Part shown: positions 1-8,587 of the stretch, piece after piece
How positions within the stretch are numbered: the stretch's first letter is position 1
Layout: the number at the start of each line of letters is the position of its first letter
Source: Pseudoxanthomonas mexicana
GTDB lineage: Bacteria > Pseudomonadota > Gammaproteobacteria > Xanthomonadales > Xanthomonadaceae
Reading direction: 5' to 3'
Length of the DNA: 64,000 nt
NCBI RefSeq assembly: GCF_010093385.1
Contig: NZ_PDWV01000001.1
Location: 141,004-205,003 of the forward strand
Notes under the pieces: generated by a model
Told to the model about the DNA's origin: nothing
Seen by the model: only the letters and a program-made list of their open reading frames with translations
The model's database searches: none
Made by a program: the position numbers and the translations under genes

Positions 1-172
1 GATCGAACGTAGCCTGGCGCAGGCCGAACAGCGGCTGGGCGAGCGCCCCGCGTTGCTGCTGCATGGCGGCGGCGCAGGGGAGCTGGCGTCGCACCTGGAC
101 CACGCCATGCTTGCGCCTTCGCTGGTGCTGGAAGGCGTGGCCCTCTGGGCACGGCTCGGTGCCGACGGCTGA
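1..172 (+). CDS. coaX: Type III pantothenate kinase, C-terminal end (partial)
   Basis: This is the last 56 codons of a gene cut by the window edge, read in the frame that starts at base 2 and stops with TGA at 170-172. The end of the protein has a glycine-rich segment (LLLHGGGAGEL) followed by LVLEGVALWARL, which resembles the C-terminus of CoaX, the ATP-dependent kinase that makes 4'-phosphopantothenate for coenzyme A synthesis. The next gene is a SPOR protein, an arrangement I know from Xanthomonadaceae chromosomes (birA-coaX-SPOR). The catalytic part lies outside the window, so the assignment rests on the tail and on context. Confidence 0.6.
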   Translation, partial: IERSLAQAEQRLGERPALLLHGGGAGELASHLDHAMLAPSLVLEGVALWARLGADG

Positions 173-191
173 GCACGGCTAGAATCGGCGC

Positions 192-860
192 ATGCTGATC
201 CGCGCCCTGATCGTCCTGTTGGTGGTGTTGAACCTGGGAGCTGCCGCCTGGTGGCTGACCCGTCCCGCGCCGACGCCGCCAGCAGAGCCCGCACTGCCCG
301 CCGGTGTGGCTCGCCTGCAACTGGTGAATGAAGCACCGTCGATGCCGACGCAGGCGCCGGTCCCGCAAGCGCGCGATGCGGTGCCGCCTGCCGCCTTGGC
401 CGCATGCTTCAGCCTGGGGCCCTATACCCGCGAGTCCTCGGCCCTGCAGGCACAGGCGGCCCTGGCCGGCCGGATCCTGCACGCGCGCCTGCGCGAAGTT
501 CCCGGCGCCGGCACCGGGGGATACCAGGTGGTGTTGCCGCCCGCGGCATCGCTGGAGGAAGCGCAGGCGACGGCGGGCCGCATCGGCGCGGCCGGCTTCG
601 ACGATTTCCTGGTCGTGCGCCAGGGCGAGCAGGCCAACGGCATCGCCCTGGGCCGTTACCGCAGTCGCGAAGCGGCGGAACGTCGCCTGACGCAGTTGCA
701 GGCCGCCGGTTTCCCCGCGCAGATGCAGCCCGTGGGACGTGCGGGCCCCAGCCTGTGGTGGCTGGATGCGGGCGCGGCCGCCGGCGCCGACCTGGATGCG
801 CTGGCGCGCCTGGCATCCAGCGGCGCGCCGCAGCCGCTCGAATGCGCTGCGCTGCGCTAG
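192..860 (+). CDS. SPOR-domain membrane-anchored protein
   Basis: 222 residues. Residues 3-23 are a hydrophobic N-terminal anchor (LIRALIVLLVVLNLGAAAWW), followed by a proline/alanine-rich periplasmic linker. From about residue 110 to 180 the pattern YQVVLPP...GFDDFLVV...GIALGRYRSREAAERRLTQL matches the SPOR fold, which binds denuded septal peptidoglycan. It is therefore likely a periplasmic cell-division or envelope protein. It starts 19 bases after coaX and is probably cotranscribed with it. The septal role is inferred from the domain family and is not specific to this protein. Confidence 0.75.
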   Translation: MLIRALIVLLVVLNLGAAAWWLTRPAPTPPAEPALPAGVARLQLVNEAPSMPTQAPVPQARDAVPPAALAACFSLGPYTRESSALQAQAALAGRILHARLREVPGAGTGGYQVVLPPAASLEEAQATAGRIGAAGFDDFLVVRQGEQANGIALGRYRSREAAERRLTQLQAAGFPAQMQPVGRAGPSLWWLDAGAAAGADLDALARLASSGAPQPLECAALR

Positions 861-873
861 AATTGCCGCCCAC

Positions 874-949
874 GCCGCTTTAGCTCAGCTGGTAGAGCAA
901 CCGCCTTGTAAGCGGTAGGTCATCCGTTCGATTCGGATAAGCGGCACCA
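874..949 (+). tRNA. tRNA-Thr (anticodon TGT)
   Basis: A complete cloverleaf can be folded by eye. The acceptor stem is GCCGCTT/AAGCGGC, the D arm GCTC/GAGC, and the anticodon stem ACCGC/GCGGT with loop CTTGTAA, placing anticodon TGT at 907-909. The TPsiC region contains GTTCGATTC. The CCA tail is encoded at 947-949. It lies between the SPOR gene and arginase. No integrase or repeated 3' fragment was seen nearby, so it does not appear to be used as an integration site here. Confidence 0.97.
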
Positions 950-1043
950 TCAAGCCCCGCCACGCGCTGCGCGTGTTGCGATGCCACAGGGCCGTCATCG
1001 CCTCCGGCTTAGACTGTGCGCCTGTTTTCCGCAGGACGTATCC

Positions 1044-1967
1044 ATGAGTCGAACCTTTCCCCCCGTGTCCCTGATCGGCGTGCCCACCGACGTCGGTGCC
1101 GGCCATCGCGGTGCGCGCATGGGACCCGATGCGTTGCGTATCGCAGGTCTGGGCGAGGCGCTGCTGGCGCGCGGCGTGGATGTGATCGACACCGGCAACG
1201 TGCAGGGGCCGGCCAATCCGTGGACCGGGCCGGTCGACGGCTATCGCCATCTGGATGAAGTCGTGGCCTGGAACCGCGCCGTCATGGACGCGACGGCGGC
1301 CGAACTGGCACGTGGACGCCTGCCGATCATGATGGGCGGCGACCACTGCCTGGCGATGGGCTCGATCACCGCCGTGGCGCGCCATTGCCGGCAGGCCGGC
1401 AGGAAGCTGCGCGTGCTCTGGCTGGACGCGCACTCGGACTTCAACACCAGCGAGGTCACGCCGTCGGGCAACATCCACGGGATGCCCGTGGCCTGCCTGT
1501 GCGGCATCGGCCCGGATGCGCTGACGAAACTCGGCGGCGACGCCCCGGCCATCACCCCGGCCATGGTCCGGCAGATCGGTATCCGTTCGGTCGATCCCGA
1601 GGAAAAGAAGCTGATCAAGGACCACAGGGTCGACGTGTACGACATGCGCTACATCGACGAGGTCGGCATGAAGCGCACCGTTGAAGCCGCGCTGGAGGGC
1701 ATGGATGCCGACACCCACCTGCACGTCAGCTTCGACGTGGATTTCCTGGACCCCAGCATCGCGCCGGGCGTGGGCACCACCGTGCCGGGCGGCCCCAACT
1801 ATCGCGAAGCGCAGCTGGTGATGGAGATGATCGCCGACACCGGCCTGATGGGCTCGCTGGACATCGTCGAACTCAACCCCGTGCTGGACCGGCGCAACCG
1901 TACCGCCAAGCTCACGGTGGACCTGGTGGAAAGCCTGTTCGGCAAGTCCACCCTGATGCGCGACTGA
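1044..1967 (+). CDS. rocF: Arginase
   Basis: 307 residues. It hydrolyses arginine to ornithine and urea in the cytoplasm using a dinuclear manganese centre. The ureohydrolase signatures are present in order: GGDHC near residue 100, DAHSDFN near 130, and SFDVDFLDP near 230, with a conserved Glu in DIVELNP near the C-terminus. The length is typical of bacterial arginases. ATG 1044 is preferred over upstream in-frame codons because the conserved N-terminus VSLIGVPTDVGAG begins right after it. It is a single gene with no catabolic operon partner beside it, so it could serve arginine breakdown or polyamine supply. Agmatinase is less likely given the GNIHGMP and DP(S/T)IAPG context. Confidence 0.9.
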   Translation: MSRTFPPVSLIGVPTDVGAGHRGARMGPDALRIAGLGEALLARGVDVIDTGNVQGPANPWTGPVDGYRHLDEVVAWNRAVMDATAAELARGRLPIMMGGDHCLAMGSITAVARHCRQAGRKLRVLWLDAHSDFNTSEVTPSGNIHGMPVACLCGIGPDALTKLGGDAPAITPAMVRQIGIRSVDPEEKKLIKDHRVDVYDMRYIDEVGMKRTVEAALEGMDADTHLHVSFDVDFLDPSIAPGVGTTVPGGPNYREAQLVMEMIADTGLMGSLDIVELNPVLDRRNRTAKLTVDLVESLFGKSTLMRD

Positions 1968-2113
1968 GTCGGGCGGGGCAGGAAAACTGCGACTGAACGG
2001 CTCGCTGCGGGCTTCACGCGCCCTATACGGCGCCGCGTCGAAGGTGGACGCACACGCCGCCGCGGAGTGGGACGCACCCGCGACGGCACCGCTATCCACC
2101 AAGGAGAAGACCC

Positions 2114-2266
2114 ATGAAGCGTGCGATGACCCTGCTGATGCTGGCCCTGTTCTCGACGGCCGTCCTGTCCGGTTGCAACACCATGGCCGGCGCCGGCAAG
2201 GACGTGCAGAAGGTCGGCGAGAAGGTCGAGGACAAGGCCCAGGACTGCAAGGACGGCAAGTGCTGA
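2114..2266 (+). CDS. Entericidin-like small lipoprotein 1
   Basis: 50 residues, too short for many gene callers. It has a lipoprotein signal peptide with lipobox LSGC (Cys20), then CNTMAGAGKDVQKVGEKVED, the typical entericidin A/B body (an amphipathic helix tethered to the membrane). An AGGAGA ribosome site lies 7 bases before ATG 2114. The C-terminus has two extra cysteines (DCKDGKC). In Escherichia coli the entericidin locus encodes an antidote/toxin pair linked to stationary-phase lysis. Here the role is unknown. A near copy follows at 2443. A strong terminator at 2304-2335 separates the two, so they are expressed as separate transcripts. Confidence 0.85.
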   Translation: MKRAMTLLMLALFSTAVLSGCNTMAGAGKDVQKVGEKVEDKAQDCKDGKC

Positions 2267-2303
2267 GCCAGCGGAACTGACGCCTCGTCCGCGACAGCCT
2301 GAG

Positions 2304-2335
2304 CAAGGGCCGGGGTGGCTCCCCGGCCCTTGTTC
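2304..2335 (+). terminator. Rho-independent terminator after first entericidin
   Basis: A perfect 12-bp stem (CAAGGGCCGGGG at 2304-2315, CCCCGGCCCTTG at 2321-2332) encloses a 5-base loop and is followed by a short T-containing run. It lies 38 bases after the entericidin stop. Confidence 0.75.
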
Positions 2336-2442
2336 GTTCCTGCGTGGTCAGCCGCCAGCCAGTATGGTTGAATCAGACTGCGCGGCCGGTCCGGTGCGGA
2401 CCGCCGGCCGCTGGCCGTGAATACCGTCCACAGGAGTCGCCC

Positions 2443-2577
2443 ATGAAGCGTTTCGTCGCGTTGATGCTGTTGTCCCTGTTCTCCGTCGCCGTGCTGTCCG
2501 GCTGCAACACCGTCAAGGGGTTCGGCAAGGACGTGCAGAAGGTCGGCGAGAAGGTCGAGGAATCCTCGGGCAAGTGA
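2443..2577 (+). CDS. Entericidin-like small lipoprotein 2
   Basis: 44 residues. It is a tandem paralogue of the gene at 2114: both share the start MKR, the lipobox LSGCNT and the stretch GKDVQKVGEKVE. The differences lie in the signal peptide and in the tail, which here is the short ESSGK without the CKDGKC end. CAGGAG precedes ATG 2443 by 7 bases, which fixes the start. Lipidation at Cys20 would place it in the envelope. The pair looks like a local duplication that has begun to diverge. By analogy with the enterobacterial EcnA/EcnB pair the two copies might have opposing roles, but the sequence does not show this. Confidence 0.85.
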   Translation: MKRFVALMLLSLFSVAVLSGCNTVKGFGKDVQKVGEKVEESSGK

Positions 2578-2598
2578 CCCGCGGCTTCCGGTGAATGG

Positions 2599-2622
2599 AC
2601 GGGCCGCATCGCGGCCCGTTTC
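2599..2622 (+). terminator. Terminator after second entericidin
   Basis: A stem ACGGGCCGC (2599-2607) / GCGGCCCGT (2611-2619) with a 3-base loop and TTTCC following. It lies 22 bases after the second entericidin stop. Confidence 0.65.
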
Positions 2623-2780
2623 CATTTCAGCGTGCGTCCACCGTTCCGCGTCGTCATGCCGCTGAACCATTCAGCGTCTTCTAATGGCGCGTTGACGCGC
2701 AGTTGATCGGATGGGAACGCACGGCCTGCGACGCTGCGCATGCGGCAACCCCCTGCCGCGAAACACGAAGAGGAAACGCC

Positions 2781-3002
2781 ATGAACCAGGACATCATCGC
2801 CGGCAACTGGAAGCAGCTGAAGGGCAGGATCCAGGCCAAGTGGGGCGATCTCACCGACGACGATTTCAAGGTGGCCCAGGGCAATGCGGAGTATCTGGAG
2901 GGCCGGCTGCAGGAGCGCTACGGCTACGACCGTGATCGCGCGCATACCGAAGTGGAGGATTTCCAGCGCTCCCTTCGTTCGGACAAATCCATGAACCATT
3001 GA
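2781..3002 (+). CDS. CsbD-family general stress protein
   Basis: 73 residues of a small, charged, signal-less protein. It starts [20 protein letters not shown] and contains WGDLTDDDF, both typical of the CsbD/YjbJ family. These proteins accumulate in stress and stationary phase in many bacteria, but their biochemical role is unknown. GAGGAAAC lies just ahead of ATG 2781 and fixes the start. It is a monocistronic unit bounded by terminators on both sides. Its position next to two entericidins suggests a small stress/envelope cluster, although separate terminators argue for separate control. Confidence 0.88.
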   Translation: MNQDIIAGNWKQLKGRIQAKWGDLTDDDFKVAQGNAEYLEGRLQERYGYDRDRAHTEVEDFQRSLRSDKSMNH

Positions 3003-3025
3003 CCGGCTGATTCCGCGTCGAGCAG

Positions 3026-3056
3026 GACGGGCCGCCTCGCGCGGCCCGTCTGCGTT
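3026..3056 (+). terminator. Terminator after csbD
   Basis: A 10-bp perfect stem (GACGGGCCGC 3026-3035, GCGGCCCGTC 3041-3050) with loop CTCGC, then TGCGTTTT. It lies between convergent genes. Confidence 0.7.
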
Positions 3057-3063
3057 TTCGCGC

Positions 3064-3870
3064 TCAACGATAGCGCGGCGGATCGGCGACAAAGCCGCCG
3101 GGGAACGCGGAAGGCGCGTCCTCGCGCCAGATCGGACCATGGCGCCGCGGTACAACGCCGAGCGCCACCAGGCGACGATAGTCGTCGTAGCGCACTTCGC
3201 TCACCTGCTCCGGCTGGCGGGTCGCGCGTTCGAAACCCGTGCGCGAGGTCGGGGCCCATTCGCGGTCCCCGTGCCCGGTGCCGATGCTCTGCTGGCGCAT
3301 GGATTCTTCGGCCGCAAGGCCACGTGACGTGTCTGCGGGCGCGGCGGCGGCGTCATTGGCTTCGCCACGCTTCTCCATCCGTCCACGCGCGATCGGCGGC
3401 GGCGTGTACTGCGGATAGTGGGTGCGGGCTTCGCGGAACGCCGCTACACCGATCACACCGACGTTGCGCGGCCGGCCGGTACGTGCGGCGTAGCTGTCGC
3501 CGAGGTCGGTGAAGACGAACTGCGCCACGTCGTGCATCGACTTGCGCCAGCCGTTGATCTCCGTTGCTTGCCACGGTTCCAGCACGTAGCCGGCCTGCGA
3601 GGGGTGCGCAGTCTGGCCCGTGATCGCGTTGACACCATCGACCGACAGCACGACGAGTACGCGCTCGCCGGTAGTGTTGGTCAGGCGGACGCTGTAGCGA
3701 TGGCCGGGCGAACCGGCCACCCAGACATCGCCCCGGTGGGAATGTTGGGACAGCCATTCGCCGGTGTCGCGGTCGACCACGCTGACGTCCACCAGGGGGC
3801 GGGCATGGGACGGGGCGCACGCGGCGAGCAACGCCAGCGTGGCCAGGGAAGCAAGGAAGCGATGCAGCAT
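3064..3870 (-). CDS. Putative outer-membrane or periplasmic lipoprotein
   Basis: 268 residues. ATG 3870 opens a lipoprotein signal (MLHRFLASLATLALLAAC, lipobox LAAC, Cys18), which decides the start over the longer frame. The mature part begins with a beta-rich region of about 110 residues (VWVAGSPGHRYSVRLTNTTG, VLVVLSVDGVNAITG) followed by a charged, low-complexity C-terminal half. I recognise no catalytic motif. The first half resembles conserved hypothetical Xanthomonadaceae proteins with a domain that tends to precede GxDGxN-like text, but I cannot name a family. It converges on csbD and is divergent from trpS with a 191-base gap. Confidence 0.6.
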   Translation of the reverse strand: MLHRFLASLATLALLAACAPSHARPLVDVSVVDRDTGEWLSQHSHRGDVWVAGSPGHRYSVRLTNTTGERVLVVLSVDGVNAITGQTAHPSQAGYVLEPWQATEINGWRKSMHDVAQFVFTDLGDSYAARTGRPRNVGVIGVAAFREARTHYPQYTPPPIARGRMEKRGEANDAAAAPADTSRGLAAEESMRQQSIGTGHGDREWAPTSRTGFERATRQPEQVSEVRYDDYRRLVALGVVPRRHGPIWREDAPSAFPGGFVADPPRYR

Positions 3871-4061
3871 GTCCGTTCTCCAGGTGGGGACGATGCTGGG
3901 AACGGACGGCCCATGGCAGTGGGGTTGCCGGGGACGGCGACATCTACGCCGGTTAAGCGGCCAGTGGGGCGTGCCTGCGACGCCGTGTCGCACGGTCCCC
4001 CCGGCACCGCCTGGCCCCAGCCGGTAAACTGGCCGCTTTCCCGCATTCCCCCGCTTCGCAC

Positions 4062-5357
4062 ATGACCACCCGCGTCCTTACCGGCATCACCACTTCGGGC
4101 ACCCCGCATCTGGGCAACTACGTCGGCGCCGTGCGCCCCGCCGTGGCCGCCAGCCGTGCCGCGGACACGGAGAGCTTCTACTTCCTGGCCGACCTGCACA
4201 GCCTGATCAAGGCGCAGGATCCGGTGCGTACCCAGCGCTCGACGCTGGAGATCGCGGCGACCTGGCTGGCCTGCGGGCTGGAGCCGGACAAGGTGTGGTT
4301 CTACCGCCAGAGCGACGTGCCGGAGATCACCGAGCTCACGTGGTTCCTGACCTGCGTGGCGGGCAAGGGCATCCTCAACCGTGCCCACGCCTACAAGGCC
4401 GCGGTGGACAAGAACGTCGCCGAGGGCGAAGACCCGGATGCCGGCGTCAGCGCGGGGCTGTTCATGTATCCGGTGTTGATGGCGGCCGACATCCTGATCT
4501 TCAACGCGCACCAGGTACCGGTGGGCCGCGACCAGATCCAGCACATCGAGATGGCGCGCGACTTCGGCCAGCGCTTCAACCACGTCTACGGCAAGGCGTA
4601 TTTCACCCTGCCGGAAGCGCTGATCGACGACAACGTGGCCACGCTGCCCGGCCTGGACGGGCGCAAGATGAGCAAGAGCTACCACAACACCATCCCGCTG
4701 TTCGCGCCGCGCGAGGAACTGAAGAAGCTGGTGTTCTCCATCCTGACCGACTCGCGCGGCCCCGGCGAGCCGAAGGACACCGAGGGTTCGGCCCTGTTCC
4801 AGCTGTACCAGGCCTTCGGCAGCACCGAGGAAACGCGCGCGTTCGCGCAGAAGTTCGCCGACGGCATCAGCTGGGGCGATGCCAAGCAGCAGCTGTTCGA
4901 ACGCATCGATGCGGAAATCGCGCCGCTGCGCGAGAAGTACGAAGCGCTGATGGCCAGGCCGGCCGACATCGAAGCCATCCTGCGCGATGGCGCGCGTCGC
5001 CTGCGCGAGCGCTATGCCACGCCGCTGCTGGCCGAGCTTCGCCATGCGGTGGGCCTGCGCGACCTCTCGCAGCAACCGGTGGTCGAGGCGAAAGCCACGG
5101 CATCGAAAGCCGCGCTGCCGGCGTTCAAGCAATACCGCGATACCGACGGCCGCTTCTACTTCAAGCTCACGGACGCCGAGGGCAACGTGCTGGTGCAGAG
5201 CAATGGCTTCGATTCGCCGAAGGACGCCGGCAGGCTGATCGGCGTGCTGAAGCAGGCCGAGCAGGCCGATGCCATGGAGACGCCGGAGATCGTGCTGCAG
5301 GTCCCCGCCGGCGACGTGCTTGCGGCGTTGGCCGCGTTGCGCGCCGCGGAGGCCTGA
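4062..5357 (+). CDS. trpS: Tryptophan--tRNA ligase
   Basis: 431 residues. A class I aminoacyl-tRNA synthetase that charges tRNA-Trp. The HIGH-like motif TPHLGNY is near residue 13, and the KMSKS motif appears as GRKMSKSY near residue 202. It is about 100 residues longer than the compact E. coli enzyme. The extra C-terminal part (from about residue 335, AKATASKAALPAFKQYRDTDGRFYF...) resembles the small appended domain of long TrpS forms in Xanthomonadaceae. The start ATG follows the upstream region directly and retains the conserved N-terminus TRVLTGITTSG. A small membrane protein gene begins 3 bases after the stop. Confidence 0.95.
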   Translation: MTTRVLTGITTSGTPHLGNYVGAVRPAVAASRAADTESFYFLADLHSLIKAQDPVRTQRSTLEIAATWLACGLEPDKVWFYRQSDVPEITELTWFLTCVAGKGILNRAHAYKAAVDKNVAEGEDPDAGVSAGLFMYPVLMAADILIFNAHQVPVGRDQIQHIEMARDFGQRFNHVYGKAYFTLPEALIDDNVATLPGLDGRKMSKSYHNTIPLFAPREELKKLVFSILTDSRGPGEPKDTEGSALFQLYQAFGSTEETRAFAQKFADGISWGDAKQQLFERIDAEIAPLREKYEALMARPADIEAILRDGARRLRERYATPLLAELRHAVGLRDLSQQPVVEAKATASKAALPAFKQYRDTDGRFYFKLTDAEGNVLVQSNGFDSPKDAGRLIGVLKQAEQADAMETPEIVLQVPAGDVLAALAALRAAEA

Positions 5358-5360
5358 GTC

Positions 5361-5660
5361 ATGCCTTACCTGGCGGTCATCCTGTTCCTGCCGTGGTTCC
5401 TGTTGCTGGGATCGTTGTACTGGCTGTTCCCGCGCCAGCCGCGCACCGCACGCCGCAAGGGCTTCGATCTCGCGGCGCTGGCGGTGGCCTTCGTGCTCAG
5501 CTTCATCGGCATGCAGTGGGGGTATGCGCTGGGCGCGTCCGACGTCGGCACGGGCGCCATCTGGAAACAGGTGCTGGCCACGCTGGTGGCGTACGGTGCC
5601 TTCCTGTTCGTACTGACACTGGCGGTGCCGCCGCGCGGCTGGTGGCTGTCGCGCGGCTGA
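5361..5660 (+). CDS. Small multi-spanning membrane protein
   Basis: 99 residues with three predicted membrane segments: residues 3-22 (YLAVILFLPWFLLLGSLYWL), about 38-58, and about 70-88. The loop between the first two is basic (PRQPRTARRKG). It starts 3 bases after trpS and is likely translationally coupled to it. No family is recognised. It occurs as a conserved neighbour type in xanthomonads as far as I recall, but no function can be assigned. Confidence 0.6.
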   Translation: MPYLAVILFLPWFLLLGSLYWLFPRQPRTARRKGFDLAALAVAFVLSFIGMQWGYALGASDVGTGAIWKQVLATLVAYGAFLFVLTLAVPPRGWWLSRG

Positions 5661-5751
5661 GCCGCGAGGACGGCGTGTTCCACCAAAGGCGGGTCTGCCA
5701 GTGCGACGCGGGGACTAGAATCGGTCCATCCGTTCCCACACAGGCCCGCGG

Positions 5752-6681
5752 ATGAGCCTCCACGGCATCCACACCATCGACACCGCGTTCCAGCGCGACC
5801 ATTTCGACGCCGCCTACCTGATCGTCGAGGACGGGCGGGGCGCGTTGGTCGATTGCGGCACGAATCATTCCGTCGCGCATCTGTTGGCGGCCGTGCAGCA
5901 GGCGGGCATCACGCCCGCTGACATCGACCTGCTCATCGTCACCCACGTGCACTTGGACCATGCGGGCGGCGCCGGCTTGCTGATGCAGCAGCTGCCGAAC
6001 GCCACTCTGGTCGCGCATCCGCGCGCCGCGCCGCACCTCATCGATCCGGAAAAGCTCATCGCCGGCGCCACCGCCGTCTATGGCGAAGAGGAAATGCAGC
6101 GCAGCTACGGCACCCTCCAACCCGTGCCGGAGGCGCGCGTGCGCGTGGTGGAGGACGGCGAGTCGGTCATGCTGGCGGGTCGCGCGCTGGAGTGCGTCGA
6201 TACGCCGGGCCACGCGCGCCACCATCACTGCATCTGGGACGCGCGCAGCCGCAGCTGGTTCACCGGGGACACGTTCGGGCTTTCGTATCGCGAGCTGGAC
6301 GGGCCGCAGGGTGCCTTCATCCTGCCCACGACCACACCGGTGCAGTTCGAACCGCAGGCCCTGAAGGCCAGCATCGCCCGCATGGTGGAGCGTGCACCCG
6401 AGGCGATGTACCTCACCCACTACGGGCCCGTATCCGATGTGCCGCGCCTGGCGCAGTCGCTGTACGAACAGATCGATGCGATGGTGGCCATCGCCGACGC
6501 CTGCGACGGGCGTGCGGATCGTCATCGCTGCATCGCCGCCGCATTGTCGGCGCTGTACCTCGAGCGCGCCCATGCCCAGCAGGTGCCGCTGGCAGACGAG
6601 GACGTACTGCGCCTGCTTGCGATGGACGTCGAACTCAATGCGCAGGGCCTAGGCGTGTGGCTGGATCGTGGGCGGCCGTGA
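5752..6681 (+). CDS. Metallo-beta-lactamase-fold hydrolase
   Basis: 309 residues. The zinc-binding signature THVHLDHAGG (HxHxDH) is near residue 64. A downstream HARHHH segment near residue 160, TGDTFG near 175 and LTHYGP near 223 complete the MBL fold ligand set. The protein lacks a signal peptide and is cytoplasmic. The fold includes hydrolases of thioesters and cyclic esters, lactones and oxidative persulfide dioxygenases. The substrate is not evident. The long helical C-terminus after residue 230 is like that of DUF-type MBL hydrolases. The gene is monocistronic and followed by a palindromic repeat pair. Confidence 0.8.
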   Translation: MSLHGIHTIDTAFQRDHFDAAYLIVEDGRGALVDCGTNHSVAHLLAAVQQAGITPADIDLLIVTHVHLDHAGGAGLLMQQLPNATLVAHPRAAPHLIDPEKLIAGATAVYGEEEMQRSYGTLQPVPEARVRVVEDGESVMLAGRALECVDTPGHARHHHCIWDARSRSWFTGDTFGLSYRELDGPQGAFILPTTTPVQFEPQALKASIARMVERAPEAMYLTHYGPVSDVPRLAQSLYEQIDAMVAIADACDGRADRHRCIAAALSALYLERAHAQQVPLADEDVLRLLAMDVELNAQGLGVWLDRGRP

Positions 6682-6697
6682 GGCGCTGCGTCTACCT

Positions 6698-6822
6698 GTA
6701 GGAGCGACGTAAGTCGCGACCGGAAGGAAAGGGGGCCTTGGCTGTTACGAAAGGCGCCGCGTCGTGCGCATCTTGCCAACCGTGTTCGCAGGGCGTGCGG
6801 TCGCGACTTACGTCGCTCCTAC
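6698..6822. repeat. SMAG-like (GTAG-ended) REP pair, inverted
   Basis: A 25-base unit GTAGGAGCGACGTAAGTCGC+GACCG at 6698-6722 is repeated as an exact reverse complement at 6798-6822 (ending CTCCTAC), with 75 bases between. Each unit is itself a hairpin. The GTAG end and the tail-to-tail pairing match the SMAG repeats described in Stenotrophomonas maltophilia. It fills the intergenic gap. Confidence 0.85.
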
Positions 6823-6868
6823 AGCGATCCTTTAGACTCGGGGCGCTGATCGAATGAGGGGGAGTTCC

Positions 6869-8515
6869 ATGAAACGCGCCGTTCCTTTTCTGCTCCTGCC
6901 GCTGGGATTCCTTCCCGCCTTCGCCGCCGACATCCCCGGCGGAGGCATCACCCCCGACCATCTGTCGCGGCATGTGCGCGTGCTGGCCTCGGACGCATTC
7001 GAAGGCCGGGCACCGGCCACGCCCGGTGAAGAGAAGACGATCGCCTACGTGGTTGACGAGTTGAGGAAGGCCGGCGTTCAGCCCGGTGGCGAACGGGGCA
7101 CCTGGACCCAGGACGTGCCGCTGGTGCGTGCGCAGGTGGAGGGCGCGATGAGCGCATCGCTGCGCATCGGTGGCGAAACGCAGGCGCTGACCAACGGCGA
7201 TGACGTGGTGCTGCAGAGCCTGAGCCCGGTCGATCGTGTCGCGCTGGTGGACGCGCCCCTGGTGTTCGTCGGCTATGGCATCACCGCACCCGAGCGCGGT
7301 TGGGACGATTACAAAGGCGCCGACCTGAAGGGCAAGGTCGCCGTGGTGCTGGTCAACGATCCCGATTTCGAGACCGACGCGCCGGGCGCGTTCGACGGAC
7401 GCGCCGTGACCTACTACGGACGCTGGACCTACAAGTACGAGGAGCTCGCGCGCCAGGGCGCCGCGGGCGTGCTGATCGTGCACGAAACCGTACCGGCCGC
7501 CTACGGGTGGGCAACCGTGCGCGCATCGGGGCTGTCGCCGGTGTTCGACATCCCGCGTCCCGACGCGGCCACGTACCACACGCTGCTGCGGGGCTGGATG
7601 CAACGCGATCTGGCCGTGTCGCTGTTCAAGCGTGCGGGGCTGGACTTCGAAATGGAGAAGCGTCGCGCGCAGACGAAAGCGTTCACCCCTGTGCCGCTCG
7701 GCGACGCCACGTTGTCCGCCGCGTTCGACGTCGAGCGCGACCGGGTGGTCACCCGCAACGTCATCGGCCGGCTGGAGGGGGCGCAGCGCCCCGACGAGAC
7801 CGTCATCTATTCCGCGCACTGGGATGCGTTCGGCATCGGCGAGCCGGATGCCGCGGGCGACGCGGTCCGCCACGGCGCCGTCGACAACGCCACCGGTGTC
7901 GCGGCGGTGATCGAACTGGCGCGCGTGTTCGCCGCCGGCCCGCGGCCGCAGCGCACGCTGCTGTTCATGGCGCTGACCGCGGAAGAGAAGGGCCTGCAGG
8001 GTGCGACGTTCTACGCGGCGAATCCGCTCATGCCACTGGCGAAGACCGCGGCCGTGCTGAACATCGAAATGCTCAGTCCCGATGGTCCCGCGCGCGATAT
8101 CGCCTCCTGGGGCAAGGGTCGCGTGTCGCTGGAGAACGACCTGAAACGCGTGGCGGAAGCCCATGGGCGCACGTATTCGCCGGATCCCAACCTGGAAGCC
8201 GGCTTCTTCTACCGTGCGGACCACTTCGCCTTCGCGCGCGCCGGTGTTCCCGCGATCACCGTGGGCGCGGGACTCGACCGGATCGATGGCGGTGTCGCGA
8301 GCGGAAAGGCGCTGCGCGATGCCTACTTCGCCCGCTGTTATCACCAGCCTTGCGATGCCTGGACAGCGTCATGGGATGCCCGCGGCCAGGCGCAGGATGT
8401 GGCGCTGCTGTACGCGCTTGGCCGCGAGATCGCTGACGGCGATGCATGGCCGCACTGGCTGAACGGTTCAGAATTCAAGGCCGTGCGCGAACGCAGCGAG
8501 ACTGAACGAAAATAA
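6869..8515 (+). CDS. Exported M28-family zinc aminopeptidase with PA domain
   Basis: 548 residues. The N-terminus (MKRAVPFLLLPLGFLPAFAA) is a signal peptide. ATG 6869 is preferred to the upstream in-frame ATG because GGGGGAG precedes it and the signal then starts correctly. A protease-associated segment (VFVGYGITAPERGWDDYKGADL) spans about 130-250. The M28 metal ligands are visible: AHWDAFG near 318, VDNATGV near 340, the catalytic pair in TAEEKG near 376, and DHFAFARAGVPA near 450. It likely trims peptides in the periplasm or outside the cell. No partner genes are adjacent; REP elements lie upstream and a BLUF gene downstream. Confidence 0.88.
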   Translation: MKRAVPFLLLPLGFLPAFAADIPGGGITPDHLSRHVRVLASDAFEGRAPATPGEEKTIAYVVDELRKAGVQPGGERGTWTQDVPLVRAQVEGAMSASLRIGGETQALTNGDDVVLQSLSPVDRVALVDAPLVFVGYGITAPERGWDDYKGADLKGKVAVVLVNDPDFETDAPGAFDGRAVTYYGRWTYKYEELARQGAAGVLIVHETVPAAYGWATVRASGLSPVFDIPRPDAATYHTLLRGWMQRDLAVSLFKRAGLDFEMEKRRAQTKAFTPVPLGDATLSAAFDVERDRVVTRNVIGRLEGAQRPDETVIYSAHWDAFGIGEPDAAGDAVRHGAVDNATGVAAVIELARVFAAGPRPQRTLLFMALTAEEKGLQGATFYAANPLMPLAKTAAVLNIEMLSPDGPARDIASWGKGRVSLENDLKRVAEAHGRTYSPDPNLEAGFFYRADHFAFARAGVPAITVGAGLDRIDGGVASGKALRDAYFARCYHQPCDAWTASWDARGQAQDVALLYALGREIADGDAWPHWLNGSEFKAVRERSETERK

Positions 8516-8587
8516 CGGCGCGGGCGCACGCCGTTCATGGGATCCGCTGCGCTATGCTGCGCTTCCTTTCGCGCTACCGGAACGCAC

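Noticed and set aside
874..949. tRNA-Thr as an integration site for a nearby island
   Set aside because: No duplicated tRNA 3' end, integrase or shift in composition was seen next to it; arginase and housekeeping genes follow.
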